From assembly GCF_001956985.1 (NCBI RefSeq), contig NZ_CP019082.1, positions 4,836,001-4,900,000 on the forward strand: a DNA stretch of 64,000 nt. Reading direction: 5' to 3'. Shown one piece after another: positions 1-10,200 of the stretch. The notes beneath the pieces were generated by a model that was not told the origin of the DNA, did not search any database, and was given only the letters and a program-made list of their open reading frames with translations. Both the position numbers and the translations under genes were made by a program. Positions within the stretch are counted from its first letter, which is position 1, and each line of letters starts with the position of its first letter. The stretch comes from Paludisphaera borealis. GTDB lineage: Bacteria; Planctomycetota; Planctomycetia; Isosphaerales; Isosphaeraceae.

Positions 1-3000
1 ACGTCATCGGCTTCAACAGCGGCGCGGGAATCAAGGTCGATGGAGCCGGCTCGAAGAGCAACTCGATCCTCGGCAACTCCATCGGCGTGAATCCCTTCAA
101 CCCCACGAAGTTCCTACCGGCCAACGGCGTCGGAGTGTGGATCGCCGACGCCTCAACCAATTTCGTGGGTCGCGGCGACGATCCGCACGCCAACGTCATC
201 GGTAATAACAAGGGCGGCGGCGTTCTCATCAGCGGTGAGTCGTTGCAAAATCTCGTCCAGGGGAATTACCTCGGCACGGATCGTGATTTCAACCCCCTGG
301 GCAACGCGAACGGAGTCGACGTCGAAGGCGGGTACGCGAATCTGATCGGCGGCCGCGTGGACGGGAGCGCCAACTTCGGCGCCAACACGATCGGCTTCAA
401 CAAGAACTACGGCGTCTATCTCGCCGGAGGCGCCTGGAACCTGGTTCAAGGCAATTTCATCGGAACGAACGCGAAGGGCGCTGCGCTCGGGAATTTGAAG
501 ACGGGCGTTTATGTATCCGCCTCGGATCACAACATCATCGGTCCGAGCCCCCTGTGGGCCCCTGGATCCCACGACGAGACGGCGCGCAACGTCATCTCGT
601 CGAACGTGACGAATGGAGTCTGGATCGTCAATGCAAACGACAACCTCGTCGCGGGCAACCTCATCGGCGCCGGCCGGATTGGAGGGGTGAACTTCTCGGG
701 GAACATGCAGATCGGCGTCGCCATCACGGGAGGCGCCGGCAATGTCGTCGGCGGCCCGATGGTCGACGGGGCGCTCGCGACGGGCGTCGCCAACACGATC
801 GTCGGAAACGGCACGAATGGAGTCGAAATCGGGGAGGCGGCGACGCACCTCAGCAGCCCGAAGATCGAAATTAGTACAGCGGCGACGCTTCCCAACCTCG
901 TCCAGGGGAACCAGATCGCCAGGAACATCCAGAACGGTGTTCACGTCGTCGGCGACATGACTGGCGATTCCACGATCGCTTGGATCTTCGACAATTTCAT
1001 CGGCACCGACAGCACGGGAACGACTGTTTACGACGACAATGATCGCACCTATGGCAACGGTTTGAGCGGCGTCTTGCTCGAAGAGTCCTCAACCAAGCTG
1101 GACACGTCGGCTGCCGCGCCGACGACGCCTGGGGTCTATGTCGCGGGCAACGTCATATCCGGAAACGGGCTCAGTGGGATTACGGCTCAACAAGGTATTC
1201 CTAAGACGGATGACCAAGGCAAGATCATCCCCGGCCAGGATTTCCGGCATCTCTTTGCCAGCATCGTCAGCAACATCCTGGGACTCGACGCCGCTGGCGC
1301 GAATTCGACCGCCAAGAGCAAGTCGCAGCCTCAAAAGAGCTTGCCCCTGGGCAATATTTTGGACGGAATTCGGATCAGCGACGTCGTCGGCGTCTGCGTG
1401 GGCTCGTGGACGGACGGGAATGGCCAGCAGGTCGGCGGTCCGAACGTGATCTCCGGAAACCTGGGCCGGGGGGTTGAAATCGTCGGCCAGACGGTCAACG
1501 GCCTTACAGGCGTCGATCCTCTCGATCCGAAATTCTCCATTAGCGGCTACCTCGTCAATGGCAACGTGATCTCGGGCAACAAGATCGGCACGGACGCGGC
1601 CGGGACGCCCGGATCGACGGTGGCGGGCGTTTCACTTGGAAACCTCTCGGACGGCATTTTCCTCTTCACGCCGGGCAACACGCTGATTCGAGGGAACCTC
1701 ATCGCGGGCAATCGCGCGGCGGGCGTTCACGCCGCGACAGTCGACTCGCTGAGCCCCGCCAACGTCACGATCGATGGCAATCGCATCGGCTCGAACGAAT
1801 TCGATCAAACACTCGCCAACGGCAACGGCTCGGACGGTGTTTTTCTTGACAAGATGCAAAACGTGACGATTCGCGGCAACACGATCTCTCAGAACCGGGC
1901 CAATGGGGTCACGATCGCGGATTCCACCACCGGAATCCGATTGGTCGGCAACACGATCGGCAGCCTCGATCCCAATGTTCTCGGCAATTCTGCAAATGGT
2001 GTGTTCGTCAACGGCTCCGGGCTCGTGACGATCGGCGGCGCGACGTCCGGCGAATCGAATGTGATTTCCGGGAATCAAGCCAGTGGGATCGTCATCAGCA
2101 AGAACGACGGCGGCTATCATGGAAACATCGTGACGGGCAACAAAATCGGCGTCGGCGCTGATGGGGCCACGGCCGTTCCTAATAACAATTCAGGGATTAT
2201 TGTCAGTCTTTCCAGCAATAACGTCATCGGTTGGTCCACCGCCGCCCCAGGGCAGGGGCTCGGCAACCAGATCTCCGGCAATCAACTCTACGGGGTTTTG
2301 ATCGCTGGGAACCCGGATTATCCGGGCCTGACGGTGAATAATACAATTCAAGGCAACGTGATAGGCGCCGACTCGTTCGCCACAACCGCGAAGGCCAAGC
2401 TGGGCAACAGCTCGGACGGCGTGTTCCTGTTGAACGCTCCGAGTAACACGATCGGCGGCTTGCAGAGGTCGCAAGGCAATGTAATCTCCGGCAACAAAGC
2501 CCAAGGAGTGAGAATCTTCGGGGGAGCGTCCCACGACAATCTCGTCGCGAACAATTTCATCGGCGTCGACTCGACGGGTTCCACGGCCGTCGCCAACGGC
2601 GGCAACGGCGTCATCCTCGACAATGCGGGCTACAATTTAGTCGGTTACGGCAACATCATCTCGGGCAATCAACAGTCCGGGGTCATGGTCAGCAGCACTA
2701 CCCAGTCGGGCGCGGGCAGTGTGGTCGCGGGAAACCTGATCGGGCTCGACGCGATGGGAGCCAAAGCGATCCCGAACAACGCTAGCGGCGTGTTGATTTT
2801 TGGTTCAAGCTACAACGGCGTGGTAAACAACTTCATCTCCGGCAACGCCTTGGACGGCGTGCAGATCTTCAGCCCGGGAACGGGTGCCAAGGCGGACTCC
2901 AACTTCGTCGGCGGCAACTCCATCGGGGCCGATTGGTCCGGAGCACGCGCCCTCGGCAACCAAGGCGACGGCGTCCACATCATCAACGGCTCGAACAACA

Positions 3001-4994
3001 CGATCGGCGGCGGGGTCGGCGGGAACCGGAACGTGATCTCCGGCAACCTCAACAACGGGGTGACGATCGATCAACAAACGAATCTGACGGCCAGTCAGAA
3101 TCGCATTGACGGCAACCTCATCGGCACGGACTCCAGCGGCTTCGCCCCGCTCGGAAACGGCCACTTCGGCGTGCTCCTCAACAATGCGACAGGGAACTTC
3201 ATCGGGAACGCCGGCCAAGGCTCGTTCGTCTCCACGACCGCCCCGCGAACCCCGAGCAACGTCATCTCGGGCAATCGCGAGGCGGGCGTCGAGTTGACCG
3301 GCACGGCGGGCGGGAACACGATACTGGGCAACTTCATCGGCGTGAGCAAGGACGGCACCGCCTACAATTCCAATCAACAAGGGTGGGGGCTGTTTAACCC
3401 GATCGGCGTCGTGATAAACGCCAATGCCAGCTACAACATGGTCGGGGGCTCGACGCCCGGCTCGGGGAACATCATCACCCAGAGCAGTGCGAATCCCAAC
3501 GACCAGAACACCTCCCCCACTTCTGAAACAACATATATCGGCGTCGAGATCATCTCGCCCACGGCGGCCGGCAACGTCATCCAAGGCAATATGATCGGCC
3601 TCGACGCCAAGGGACAGGTTGGTTTCAATTCGATCGGCGTGCTCCTCAACAACAGCGTGGGCACGGTCGTCGGCGGTTACATCGCCTCGCCCACCGTGAA
3701 TCCCTCGCTCCCGAGCGTGGCCAACTTAATTTCGGGCAACAGCCTCGCCGGAATCGAGATCACGGGCCAGCTCGCCACGGGGAATCAGATTTACAACAAT
3801 TACATCGGCACCGACGTGACGGGCGACGGCCGGCCCGGACTCCCCGACCCGGCGTTGCCCGCCCCCCCGCGGAATCCGACGCAAGCGAGCGGTGTCCTGA
3901 TCCTGCAAGGGACCCAAAACACCGTCGGGGCGAGCGAGTCAGGCAACGTGATCGGGGGAAATGGCAACGTGATCTCGGGCAATGGCATCGGGATCAACAT
4001 CGCCAACCAGAGCGGCAGCAACGTGAAGACGAGCACCAACTGGATCCAGGGCAACCGGATCGGGACGGATCGCACCGGGACGAAGGCCAACCCGAACTTC
4101 GAGTTCGGCGTTTTCATCACGGCGTCGGCGAATAATGTGATCGACAAGAACTTGATCTCGGCCAACGGCCTCGCCGGGGTCGAGATCTTCGGCGGGGCCA
4201 CTCAGCTCGCCTCCAGCGGCGCGCAGGGGACGGCCGCGGGCCTGGGGACGGTGCTCACGGGAAATCACATCGGCGTCGACATCAATGATCAGGTCGCTTT
4301 CGCCGTGTTCAACGGGACTCGGCAGATCGATTCCCTGGCGAATCACCCGGTCATCACCTTGCCCGATGGGATTCAGGTCAATTACGGCTTCCAGCAGCAC
4401 GGCGTGGTGATCATCGGGGCGTCGGACAACGCCGTCGGGCTCCCCGGGAGGGGAAACCGGATCTCCGGCAACATCCAGACCGGGGTCTACATCTCCCGAC
4501 GAGACAACGCGAAGACCCTCTACGCACTGCCGACCAACAACGTCGTCCAGGCCAACGACCTCTCCCTCAACGGCATCTACGGCGTGTTCCGGTACGACGC
4601 GCCGGCCGGGAACCCGGTGATCGAGTCGCCGGCCGCCAACGCCAACACCTTCACGGGGACGCCGATCCCCATCGGCGACTACGTGACCGGCTTCAACCAG
4701 AACACACCGCCGAGTCAGCAGCCCCAATCGATCCTGATCGCCGGCCCCAACAGCGTCACCGGAGCCACCACTACCACCGGCGCGGCAGGATCAGGGCGGC
4801 CGAGGCGCGCGCCCGTCGCCCTCCATCCGAGAACCGTGGCCTCGCGAACGAACGCCAAACCGACGAGCCAGCTCCAGGCCAAGGCCCTTTCGACTACTGG
4901 GCTTACAACCTCGCGACTTCCTCGGGTGCCGCAACTGATCGAGCCGGGATCGAAGGCTCGGAGGGTCGCGCCCAACGCCTCGACGTCGAAGTAG
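1..4994 (+). CDS. Giant right-handed parallel beta-helix repeat protein (5' end outside window)
   Basis: The reading frame is open from base 3, so the gene begins upstream; the GTG at base 87 is only the first in-window start codon. More than 1,600 residues consist of recurring beta-helix turns of the kind NVISGN..GV.I and GN.IGTD..G, rich in Asn, Gly and Ile. This is the pattern of right-handed parallel beta-helix (pectate-lyase/NosD-like) surface proteins that are common in planctomycetes. The last ~100 residues, after about position 1,540, are Thr/Ala/Pro/Arg-rich and not helical repeats. No sortase motif or transmembrane anchor is visible at the C-terminus. Its role is unknown; a secreted or cell-surface location is inferred from the family. 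A strong terminator follows 37 bases after the stop. Confidence 0.9.
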   Translation, partial: VIGFNSGAGIKVDGAGSKSNSILGNSIGVNPFNPTKFLPANGVGVWIADASTNFVGRGDDPHANVIGNNKGGGVLISGESLQNLVQGNYLGTDRDFNPLGNANGVDVEGGYANLIGGRVDGSANFGANTIGFNKNYGVYLAGGAWNLVQGNFIGTNAKGAALGNLKTGVYVSASDHNIIGPSPLWAPGSHDETARNVISSNVTNGVWIVNANDNLVAGNLIGAGRIGGVNFSGNMQIGVAITGGAGNVVGGPMVDGALATGVANTIVGNGTNGVEIGEAATHLSSPKIEISTAATLPNLVQGNQIARNIQNGVHVVGDMTGDSTIAWIFDNFIGTDSTGTTVYDDNDRTYGNGLSGVLLEESSTKLDTSAAAPTTPGVYVAGNVISGNGLSGITAQQGIPKTDDQGKIIPGQDFRHLFASIVSNILGLDAAGANSTAKSKSQPQKSLPLGNILDGIRISDVVGVCVGSWTDGNGQQVGGPNVISGNLGRGVEIVGQTVNGLTGVDPLDPKFSISGYLVNGNVISGNKIGTDAAGTPGSTVAGVSLGNLSDGIFLFTPGNTLIRGNLIAGNRAAGVHAATVDSLSPANVTIDGNRIGSNEFDQTLANGNGSDGVFLDKMQNVTIRGNTISQNRANGVTIADSTTGIRLVGNTIGSLDPNVLGNSANGVFVNGSGLVTIGGATSGESNVISGNQASGIVISKNDGGYHGNIVTGNKIGVGADGATAVPNNNSGIIVSLSSNNVIGWSTAAPGQGLGNQISGNQLYGVLIAGNPDYPGLTVNNTIQGNVIGADSFATTAKAKLGNSSDGVFLLNAPSNTIGGLQRSQGNVISGNKAQGVRIFGGASHDNLVANNFIGVDSTGSTAVANGGNGVILDNAGYNLVGYGNIISGNQQSGVMVSSTTQSGAGSVVAGNLIGLDAMGAKAIPNNASGVLIFGSSYNGVVNNFISGNALDGVQIFSPGTGAKADSNFVGGNSIGADWSGARALGNQGDGVHIINGSNNTIGGGVGGNRNVISGNLNNGVTIDQQTNLTASQNRIDGNLIGTDSSGFAPLGNGHFGVLLNNATGNFIGNAGQGSFVSTTAPRTPSNVISGNREAGVELTGTAGGNTILGNFIGVSKDGTAYNSNQQGWGLFNPIGVVINANASYNMVGGSTPGSGNIITQSSANPNDQNTSPTSETTYIGVEIISPTAAGNVIQGNMIGLDAKGQVGFNSIGVLLNNSVGTVVGGYIASPTVNPSLPSVANLISGNSLAGIEITGQLATGNQIYNNYIGTDVTGDGRPGLPDPALPAPPRNPTQASGVLILQGTQNTVGASESGNVIGGNGNVISGNGIGINIANQSGSNVKTSTNWIQGNRIGTDRTGTKANPNFEFGVFITASANNVIDKNLISANGLAGVEIFGGATQLASSGAQGTAAGLGTVLTGNHIGVDINDQVAFAVFNGTRQIDSLANHPVITLPDGIQVNYGFQQHGVVIIGASDNAVGLPGRGNRISGNIQTGVYISRRDNAKTLYALPTNNVVQANDLSLNGIYGVFRYDAPAGNPVIESPAANANTFTGTPIPIGDYVTGFNQNTPPSQQPQSILIAGPNSVTGATTTTGAAGSGRPRRAPVALHPRTVASRTNAKPTSQLQAKALSTTGLTTSRLPRVPQLIEPGSKARRVAPNASTSK

Positions 4995-5031
4995 TTCACC
5001 CTGGAATCGTCTCTGAAACCACGATTCGAAA

Positions 5032-5076
5032 CCGAGACGGGGGACCGCCCATGCTGGTCCCCCGTCTCGGCTTTTT
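5032..5076 (+). terminator. Rho-independent terminator of the beta-helix gene
   Basis: A perfect 15-bp stem (5032-5046 pairing with 5056-5070) with a 9-base loop is followed by CTTTTT. It lies 37 bases after the stop of the beta-helix gene and between two convergent genes. The T-run is on the plus-strand side, so it mainly ends the plus-strand transcript. Confidence 0.9.
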
Positions 5077-5128
5077 CAGCCGTTTCGAGGTTCGCCCGGT
5101 TAAGAGGCGGGTTTCTCGAATCCGCGGC

Positions 5129-6700
5129 TCAGAGGCTCGGCGGCGGCTGGATCGGAATCCGCCCGGACCGGCTGCGCCCGTAGAAGATGTTGAGGAAGAC
5201 GGCGAGTTCGGCGTCGAAGGGCCTGGGGCCGGTGACCGGCGTCACCAAGGCCGTGCTGAAAATGGCCGTTCGTTGGAGCTGGAAGTTCAACCCGTAGGTC
5301 AGGTTGACGACGTCCGCCGAGCCCACGACGTCGTACCGGTTCTTCCAGTCGCGGTGGGTGAACGGAGAGTTGACGTGGGCTTCAAACGTCGGCACGATCG
5401 CGGTCAAGAAGGAATTGGGATCGTTCGCCCGATAGGCGTAATAGCCGATGCCGACGTCGTTGAACATGAGCGTCACGTCGCGCGCGCTCGACGTGAAGTC
5501 GAAGGCGCTGAAGCCCTGGATGTAGAAGTCGCCGAAGTTGAAGATGTACCCGAGGAAGGGCTGGAACGAGGTGTTGTTGATCCCGAAAACGTAAGGGGCG
5601 CCGGCGAATCGTCCAGGGGCCGTCGGCGGCGTGACGGCGAGGCCGACGCTGACCAGGCTGCCGGTCTTGGTGTTCTGTTTGAGGATGTACTTCGCGAACA
5701 AGCTCAGATTTCCGGTCGCCGTGGTGGTGGGAGTTTGGACGCCGCGCGCGGTGCCGTCCGCAGTCAGGGTGTCGATCGGCAGCCGCATGCCGAAGGAGCC
5801 GCGGCCTTCGTCGAAGGTCTTCTCAAAACCGAACATGTGCCGATAGGCTTCCATGTTCTTGATCGGCGAGCGGTTGTAGACATTGCTGGCCGCGTTGACG
5901 TTGTTGTAGTAGTTGAAGTCGTAGAAGATTCGGTCCTGGGGCCTTGGCGACATATTTTCGGACATCTTGACGGTCCGGACGCTCGGATAGAACAACGAGG
6001 ACGAGCGGACTCCGGGGACCGGTGGAGGCCCGACGGTCGGCACGCCCGGCGGGCCTACCGTCTGGAGGGGCCGAAGGCCGACAGGGCTCAGGTCGCCGAT
6101 CATGTTCGGCGGAAAGTTCGATTCCGCCGTGCCGGCCCCGCCAGGCCCAGACAACCCGGCGAGCGCCGATTCGAATGCCTGGGCTCCGGCCGTCGTCGCG
6201 GCGGCCCCAGCCGGCGCAAAGCCTTCGGGTCCCGTTCCTACCCCTGCCTCCGCTCCTGGGTAAGCGCTCCCCGCCGCACCCGCTCCTGGATAAGCGTTCG
6301 CCGCCGCACCCATTCCGGGGGCGCCGGCGCCGGCACCTTCCAATCCTTCGATACTCATCGTGCCGGGGGCGACGAAGGGGACGTTCGAGATCGTCCCGAA
6401 GGGTCCGGCCTGGCCGGTCGGCGTCTGGTTGGCAATCTGACCGTACGGCGTCGTATATCCGCTTTGGGGCGAAGCAACCCGCGCCATGCTCGCGGGAGAC
6501 TGATGGCCTCGCGGGAAGGCGGTCGCGCCTGTGGGATAAGCGGCTAATGGCTTTCCGAGCGTTCGTCCGCTCGCCTGGGGCGCGGGGAAGACGGGTTGAA
6601 CATTACTTTGTTCACTGGCCTGACCATAGGCGAACTGAGTCCCGGTCAACGACGTCAGGACCATCCCGGCAGCCAGCCAAGGCTGGTACGATCGCTTCAT
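5129..6700 (-). CDS. Secreted protein, probable outer-membrane beta-barrel, function unknown
   Basis: The start at 6700 is chosen because GGAGAG lies 8 bases upstream and the protein then opens with a clear signal peptide (MKRSYQ, hydrophobic core, cleavage near AYGQ, residue ~27). Earlier in-frame starts would put this signal peptide 42 residues inside the protein. The first half is low-complexity, rich in Gly, Ala and Pro. From about residue 230 the sequence alternates aromatic and polar residues (FYDFNYYNN, FGMRLPI, YVFGINNTSFQPFLGYIF), which suggests amphipathic beta-strands of an outer-membrane barrel. It resembles unnamed planctomycete proteins; I do not recognise a specific function. 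The gene converges on the beta-helix gene. Confidence 0.8.
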   Translation of the reverse strand: MKRSYQPWLAAGMVLTSLTGTQFAYGQASEQSNVQPVFPAPQASGRTLGKPLAAYPTGATAFPRGHQSPASMARVASPQSGYTTPYGQIANQTPTGQAGPFGTISNVPFVAPGTMSIEGLEGAGAGAPGMGAAANAYPGAGAAGSAYPGAEAGVGTGPEGFAPAGAAATTAGAQAFESALAGLSGPGGAGTAESNFPPNMIGDLSPVGLRPLQTVGPPGVPTVGPPPVPGVRSSSLFYPSVRTVKMSENMSPRPQDRIFYDFNYYNNVNAASNVYNRSPIKNMEAYRHMFGFEKTFDEGRGSFGMRLPIDTLTADGTARGVQTPTTTATGNLSLFAKYILKQNTKTGSLVSVGLAVTPPTAPGRFAGAPYVFGINNTSFQPFLGYIFNFGDFYIQGFSAFDFTSSARDVTLMFNDVGIGYYAYRANDPNSFLTAIVPTFEAHVNSPFTHRDWKNRYDVVGSADVVNLTYGLNFQLQRTAIFSTALVTPVTGPRPFDAELAVFLNIFYGRSRSGRIPIQPPPSL

Positions 6701-7296
6701 CGGATCACTCTCCTTATTGACCGAAACTCGCGCCGTTCGTCCTCGCCTCGGATCGGTCCCCCTCCTGGCTTTGTCCGTCAGCATGACAAAGTCGCGGGAG
6801 CGGCGAACGACCATAACGGAACTCATCCAACGACCTGGGATCGTCGCGAGGCGTGCTATTCATTCCGCCCTGCGACCCTCGCGATGAGGCGATCGGACGA
6901 TTGCGGGGGATTTGCTGTCTGTATCGACAGTTCGGGTAAGTCCGGTTGCTCGATTTTCGTCGATATTCGAGAGAAAGTTCGACTCGCGGCTTGAACCGTC
7001 GCCTCGACATCGCTACGCACAGACTCACGTGTCGAAGCAGGACTCGGCGGAGTTCGCGTAAACCAAGTCTAGATATTCGCTTAGAGCCTTGAGTCGAAAT
7101 CCCGGGAAATCGCTGAAAAACGATTCACCCGAATCCTGCCGACCGGATCTACAATGAGAATTGGGATTGAGAATCGACACAGATCAACGGGACGTTCGTT
7201 TCTTTTGGTGGGCGAAAGCTAGGCTTATTCGCGGAACCGACGTTCGAATTTGTTCGTTCGCCCATCACGGGCGGGCTGTTCGGGAGAGAGACTCCG
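6701..7296. other. Intergenic stretch between divergent genes, nothing recognised
   Basis: About 600 bases separate two divergently transcribed genes, so promoters for both probably lie here. Short open frames on both strands have Arg/Ser-rich composition and no ribosome-binding site, and I take them as chance. No RNA gene, repeat or riboswitch was recognised. Confidence 0.5.
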
Positions 7297-10200
7297 ATGA
7301 CGCGCATTCCTCATCCCCGGACTCTGGCATGCTGGCGACTCGAGTCTCCTGGAGGCCTCGATTCGTCCGGGTTCGGTCGGAGGATCGTGAACGATCGTGG
7401 TCCCCAACCGACCCTCATCGCCATGTTCGGCAAGACTCTGGGGATCTGGGCGATCATGGCCGCGTGGGGGTGTTTGGCCGGGGAAACGCCGTGCTTCGCA
7501 CAAGGCGTCCCGCCGGACTTTTTGAGTCCGACCCTGGTTTTGAATGCGCAGGGACATACGGACCTGGTTCAGGCCATGGTCTTCAGCAACGACGGCAAGT
7601 ATCTGGTCTCCGGCGGTCGCGACAAGGCCGTCCACGTCTGGGAGGTCAACGGCCGAGGGTTACGCCTCGATCGTTCCATCCGGCCCCCGATCCGGCGCCG
7701 CGGCGGACGGGTGCACGCCTTGGCCTTGTCGCCCACCGCCGACGCGCAGGGCCAGAGAATGCTGGCCGTGGCGGGGATCGGGGCGATCGGATCTCGCGGC
7801 GGGATCTTGATCTATCGGCTTCCGGGGCGAACGGACCAAGGGGCGGGCGACCTGCAATTCGAACTCTCTCCGGACCGTCTGGAAAGACCGGTCTTGGAGC
7901 GTCGAGGGCACGCCGGCGCGGTCTTCGGTTTGGCCTTCTCGCCCGACGGTCGCTATCTGGCCTCTTGCAGCGAAGACAAGACGATCCGCGTATGGGACCT
8001 GCTGGACGCGACACCCAAGACCGTTGCGGTCTTGCAAGGTCATACCGGCGAGGTCTCGGCTTTGTCGTTTCTCGACGACGCTCGGATCGTCAGTGGCGGG
8101 GGGGCGAAGGACGGCTCGATACGGCTCTGGGACTGGAGAACGCAACGGCTCACGACCTGGGTTCCTTGCCCCGAGCACGACCTGGCGGCCGACGAGGGCA
8201 AGGGAGTCGTCGTCAGCGCCCTCGCCGCCACCCGCGACGGTCGATACGTCGTCGTTGGACGAGAGAACGGCAAGATCGAGCGGTACGACGGCGCGGATCT
8301 CCGCAACGGCCAGCTTCTCAATCCCGAGTCCGCGGGAGAGCGCAGGGCCGTCGAGTCGCTGGCGATCAGCCCTGACGGGCAATCGCTCGCGTCGAGCGTT
8401 TTGAAGTACCGCGCCACGAGCCAGGACTACCCGCGCAAGGAATGCGACGTGGCCGTGCGCAGCATGCCTGAGGGTCGAATCGTCGGCGCGGTCCGCACGA
8501 TGAGCGGGTTCGTCAAAGCTCTCGTTTTCTCTCCGGACGGACGATCCCTGGCGGTGGCTGGAGGCGAAGCGCAGCAGATCGCCCTCCTCGACGTACAAGG
8601 ACGGGCGGACGATCAAGCTCCGCCTGCGAATGGCCCAGGCACGGTTCTCTGGGAGGCGGCCTTCGTCGACGCCAAGCCGACGGTGGCTTTCTCACGATCG
8701 CGGACCGTCGGTCCGGAGGCGATCGCCTGGGAAGGGTTCGATCTGGCGGAGCGGCGGTTCGTCCCGGTTGCGCCGGGCGACGCGCTCAGCAGGGCGGTGC
8801 GATCCACGCCCGGGTGGAAATTCACGCCGAGGGCCTTCGACCGGATCGCCCTCGAGCCGGCGCAAGGGGCCGAGATCCCGTTGCAATTGAGTCCGCTCGA
8901 CGGTCGCTGGTCCAGCTTCACGTTCATCCCGGCCAACGCCCAGGCCGGCCACCCCAAGCTGTGCGTCGCGATCGGCTGCGAGGAAGGCGGCGTGCTGATC
9001 TACAGCTTGCCGGACGGCGTCAGGACGCGCTTCCTGCTCGGTCACAGCGGCGCGGTGCAGGGCATGGCGCCGTCGGCCGACGGCCGTTGGCTGATCACCA
9101 GCTCGGCCGACATGACCCTCTCGCTCTGGAGCCTTGCCGGCTGCGACGCCCGGCCCGCACTCGGCGCCTCGATCGCACCCGACATCCCAGGGTCGGGGGG
9201 CGTGGTTCAGAAAGTCCTCTCGCGCAGCTTCGCCGAGCGGATGGGATTGAAGGTCGAAGACCGCATCGAGCGGATCACGCAGACCTCGCGCCGCGAGCCC
9301 CTGGCGATCGAGCGACTGGACGCGGAGCTGGCTTCGATCGCCCCTTCGCTGGCCGATCAGACGTCGTTTCAGGTCCATCGCCAGGGCGTCGGGACCGCGA
9401 TCCCGATGGCGACCTCGCGCTCCGACGTTCCCTCGTTGAGCCTGTTCCCCGGCGGCGACCGCGAGTGGGTCGTCTGGATGCCCGAAGGCTATTACGAGAC
9501 CTCCATCGCGGGCGATCGCCGGCTGCTGGGGTGGCATCTCAACCACCTTGATACGCGCGATCCGAACCGCTGGCTGTCACTGTCGTCCGAGTTCTTTCCG
9601 ATGTCGCGGTATGAGAAACAGCTCCGCAGGCCGGATGTCATTGACGCCGTGCTCAAGACCGGCGACGCCGTCGCGGCCCTGGCGCTGGCGAAGGGGACGC
9701 CAGTGGTCCAGAAGCCGCCGGCCATTCGCGTGGTCGAGCCCCGGCCGATCGCGCCGGGGGTTGAGATCGTGGCGACTCAGCCCGAGCTGAATCTGCGGAT
9801 CGAGGCGGAAGCCTCGCCGCAACGTCGGGTCCGTTCCCTGGTCGTTCACAGCGACACGATCCGCTACCCCGCCCATGCTATCGATCCGACGGCGCCGGTC
9901 GCTCGAGCGACCGAACAGATCCGGCTTCGACCCGACAGGAACATCGTCACGATCGAAGCGACCGACGATCTGGGCGTCACCGCGATCGAGAAGCTTGAGG
10001 TGCGGCTCGACGCCAGCCGGATTCGCCCGCCCGTGGTCCCGGTCCGGCCTCGAATGGTGATCCGCTCGTTCGGAATCGAGAAGTTCCAGGAACGGGTCGT
10101 CCCTGACATCCGGAACGCCCAGCGCGACGCCGAGAAGCTGGCGAAATTCTTCGAACGACCCGACGATCGGCTCCATTTCGCCGAGGATCAAATCGACCTC

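Noticed and set aside
153-944. Long minus-strand frame opposite the beta-helix gene, and similar antisense frames further along it
   Set aside because: The Asp/Val/Arg-rich product is the complement of the repeated Asn-Gly codons; there is no ribosome-binding site, and it overlaps a clear coding gene.
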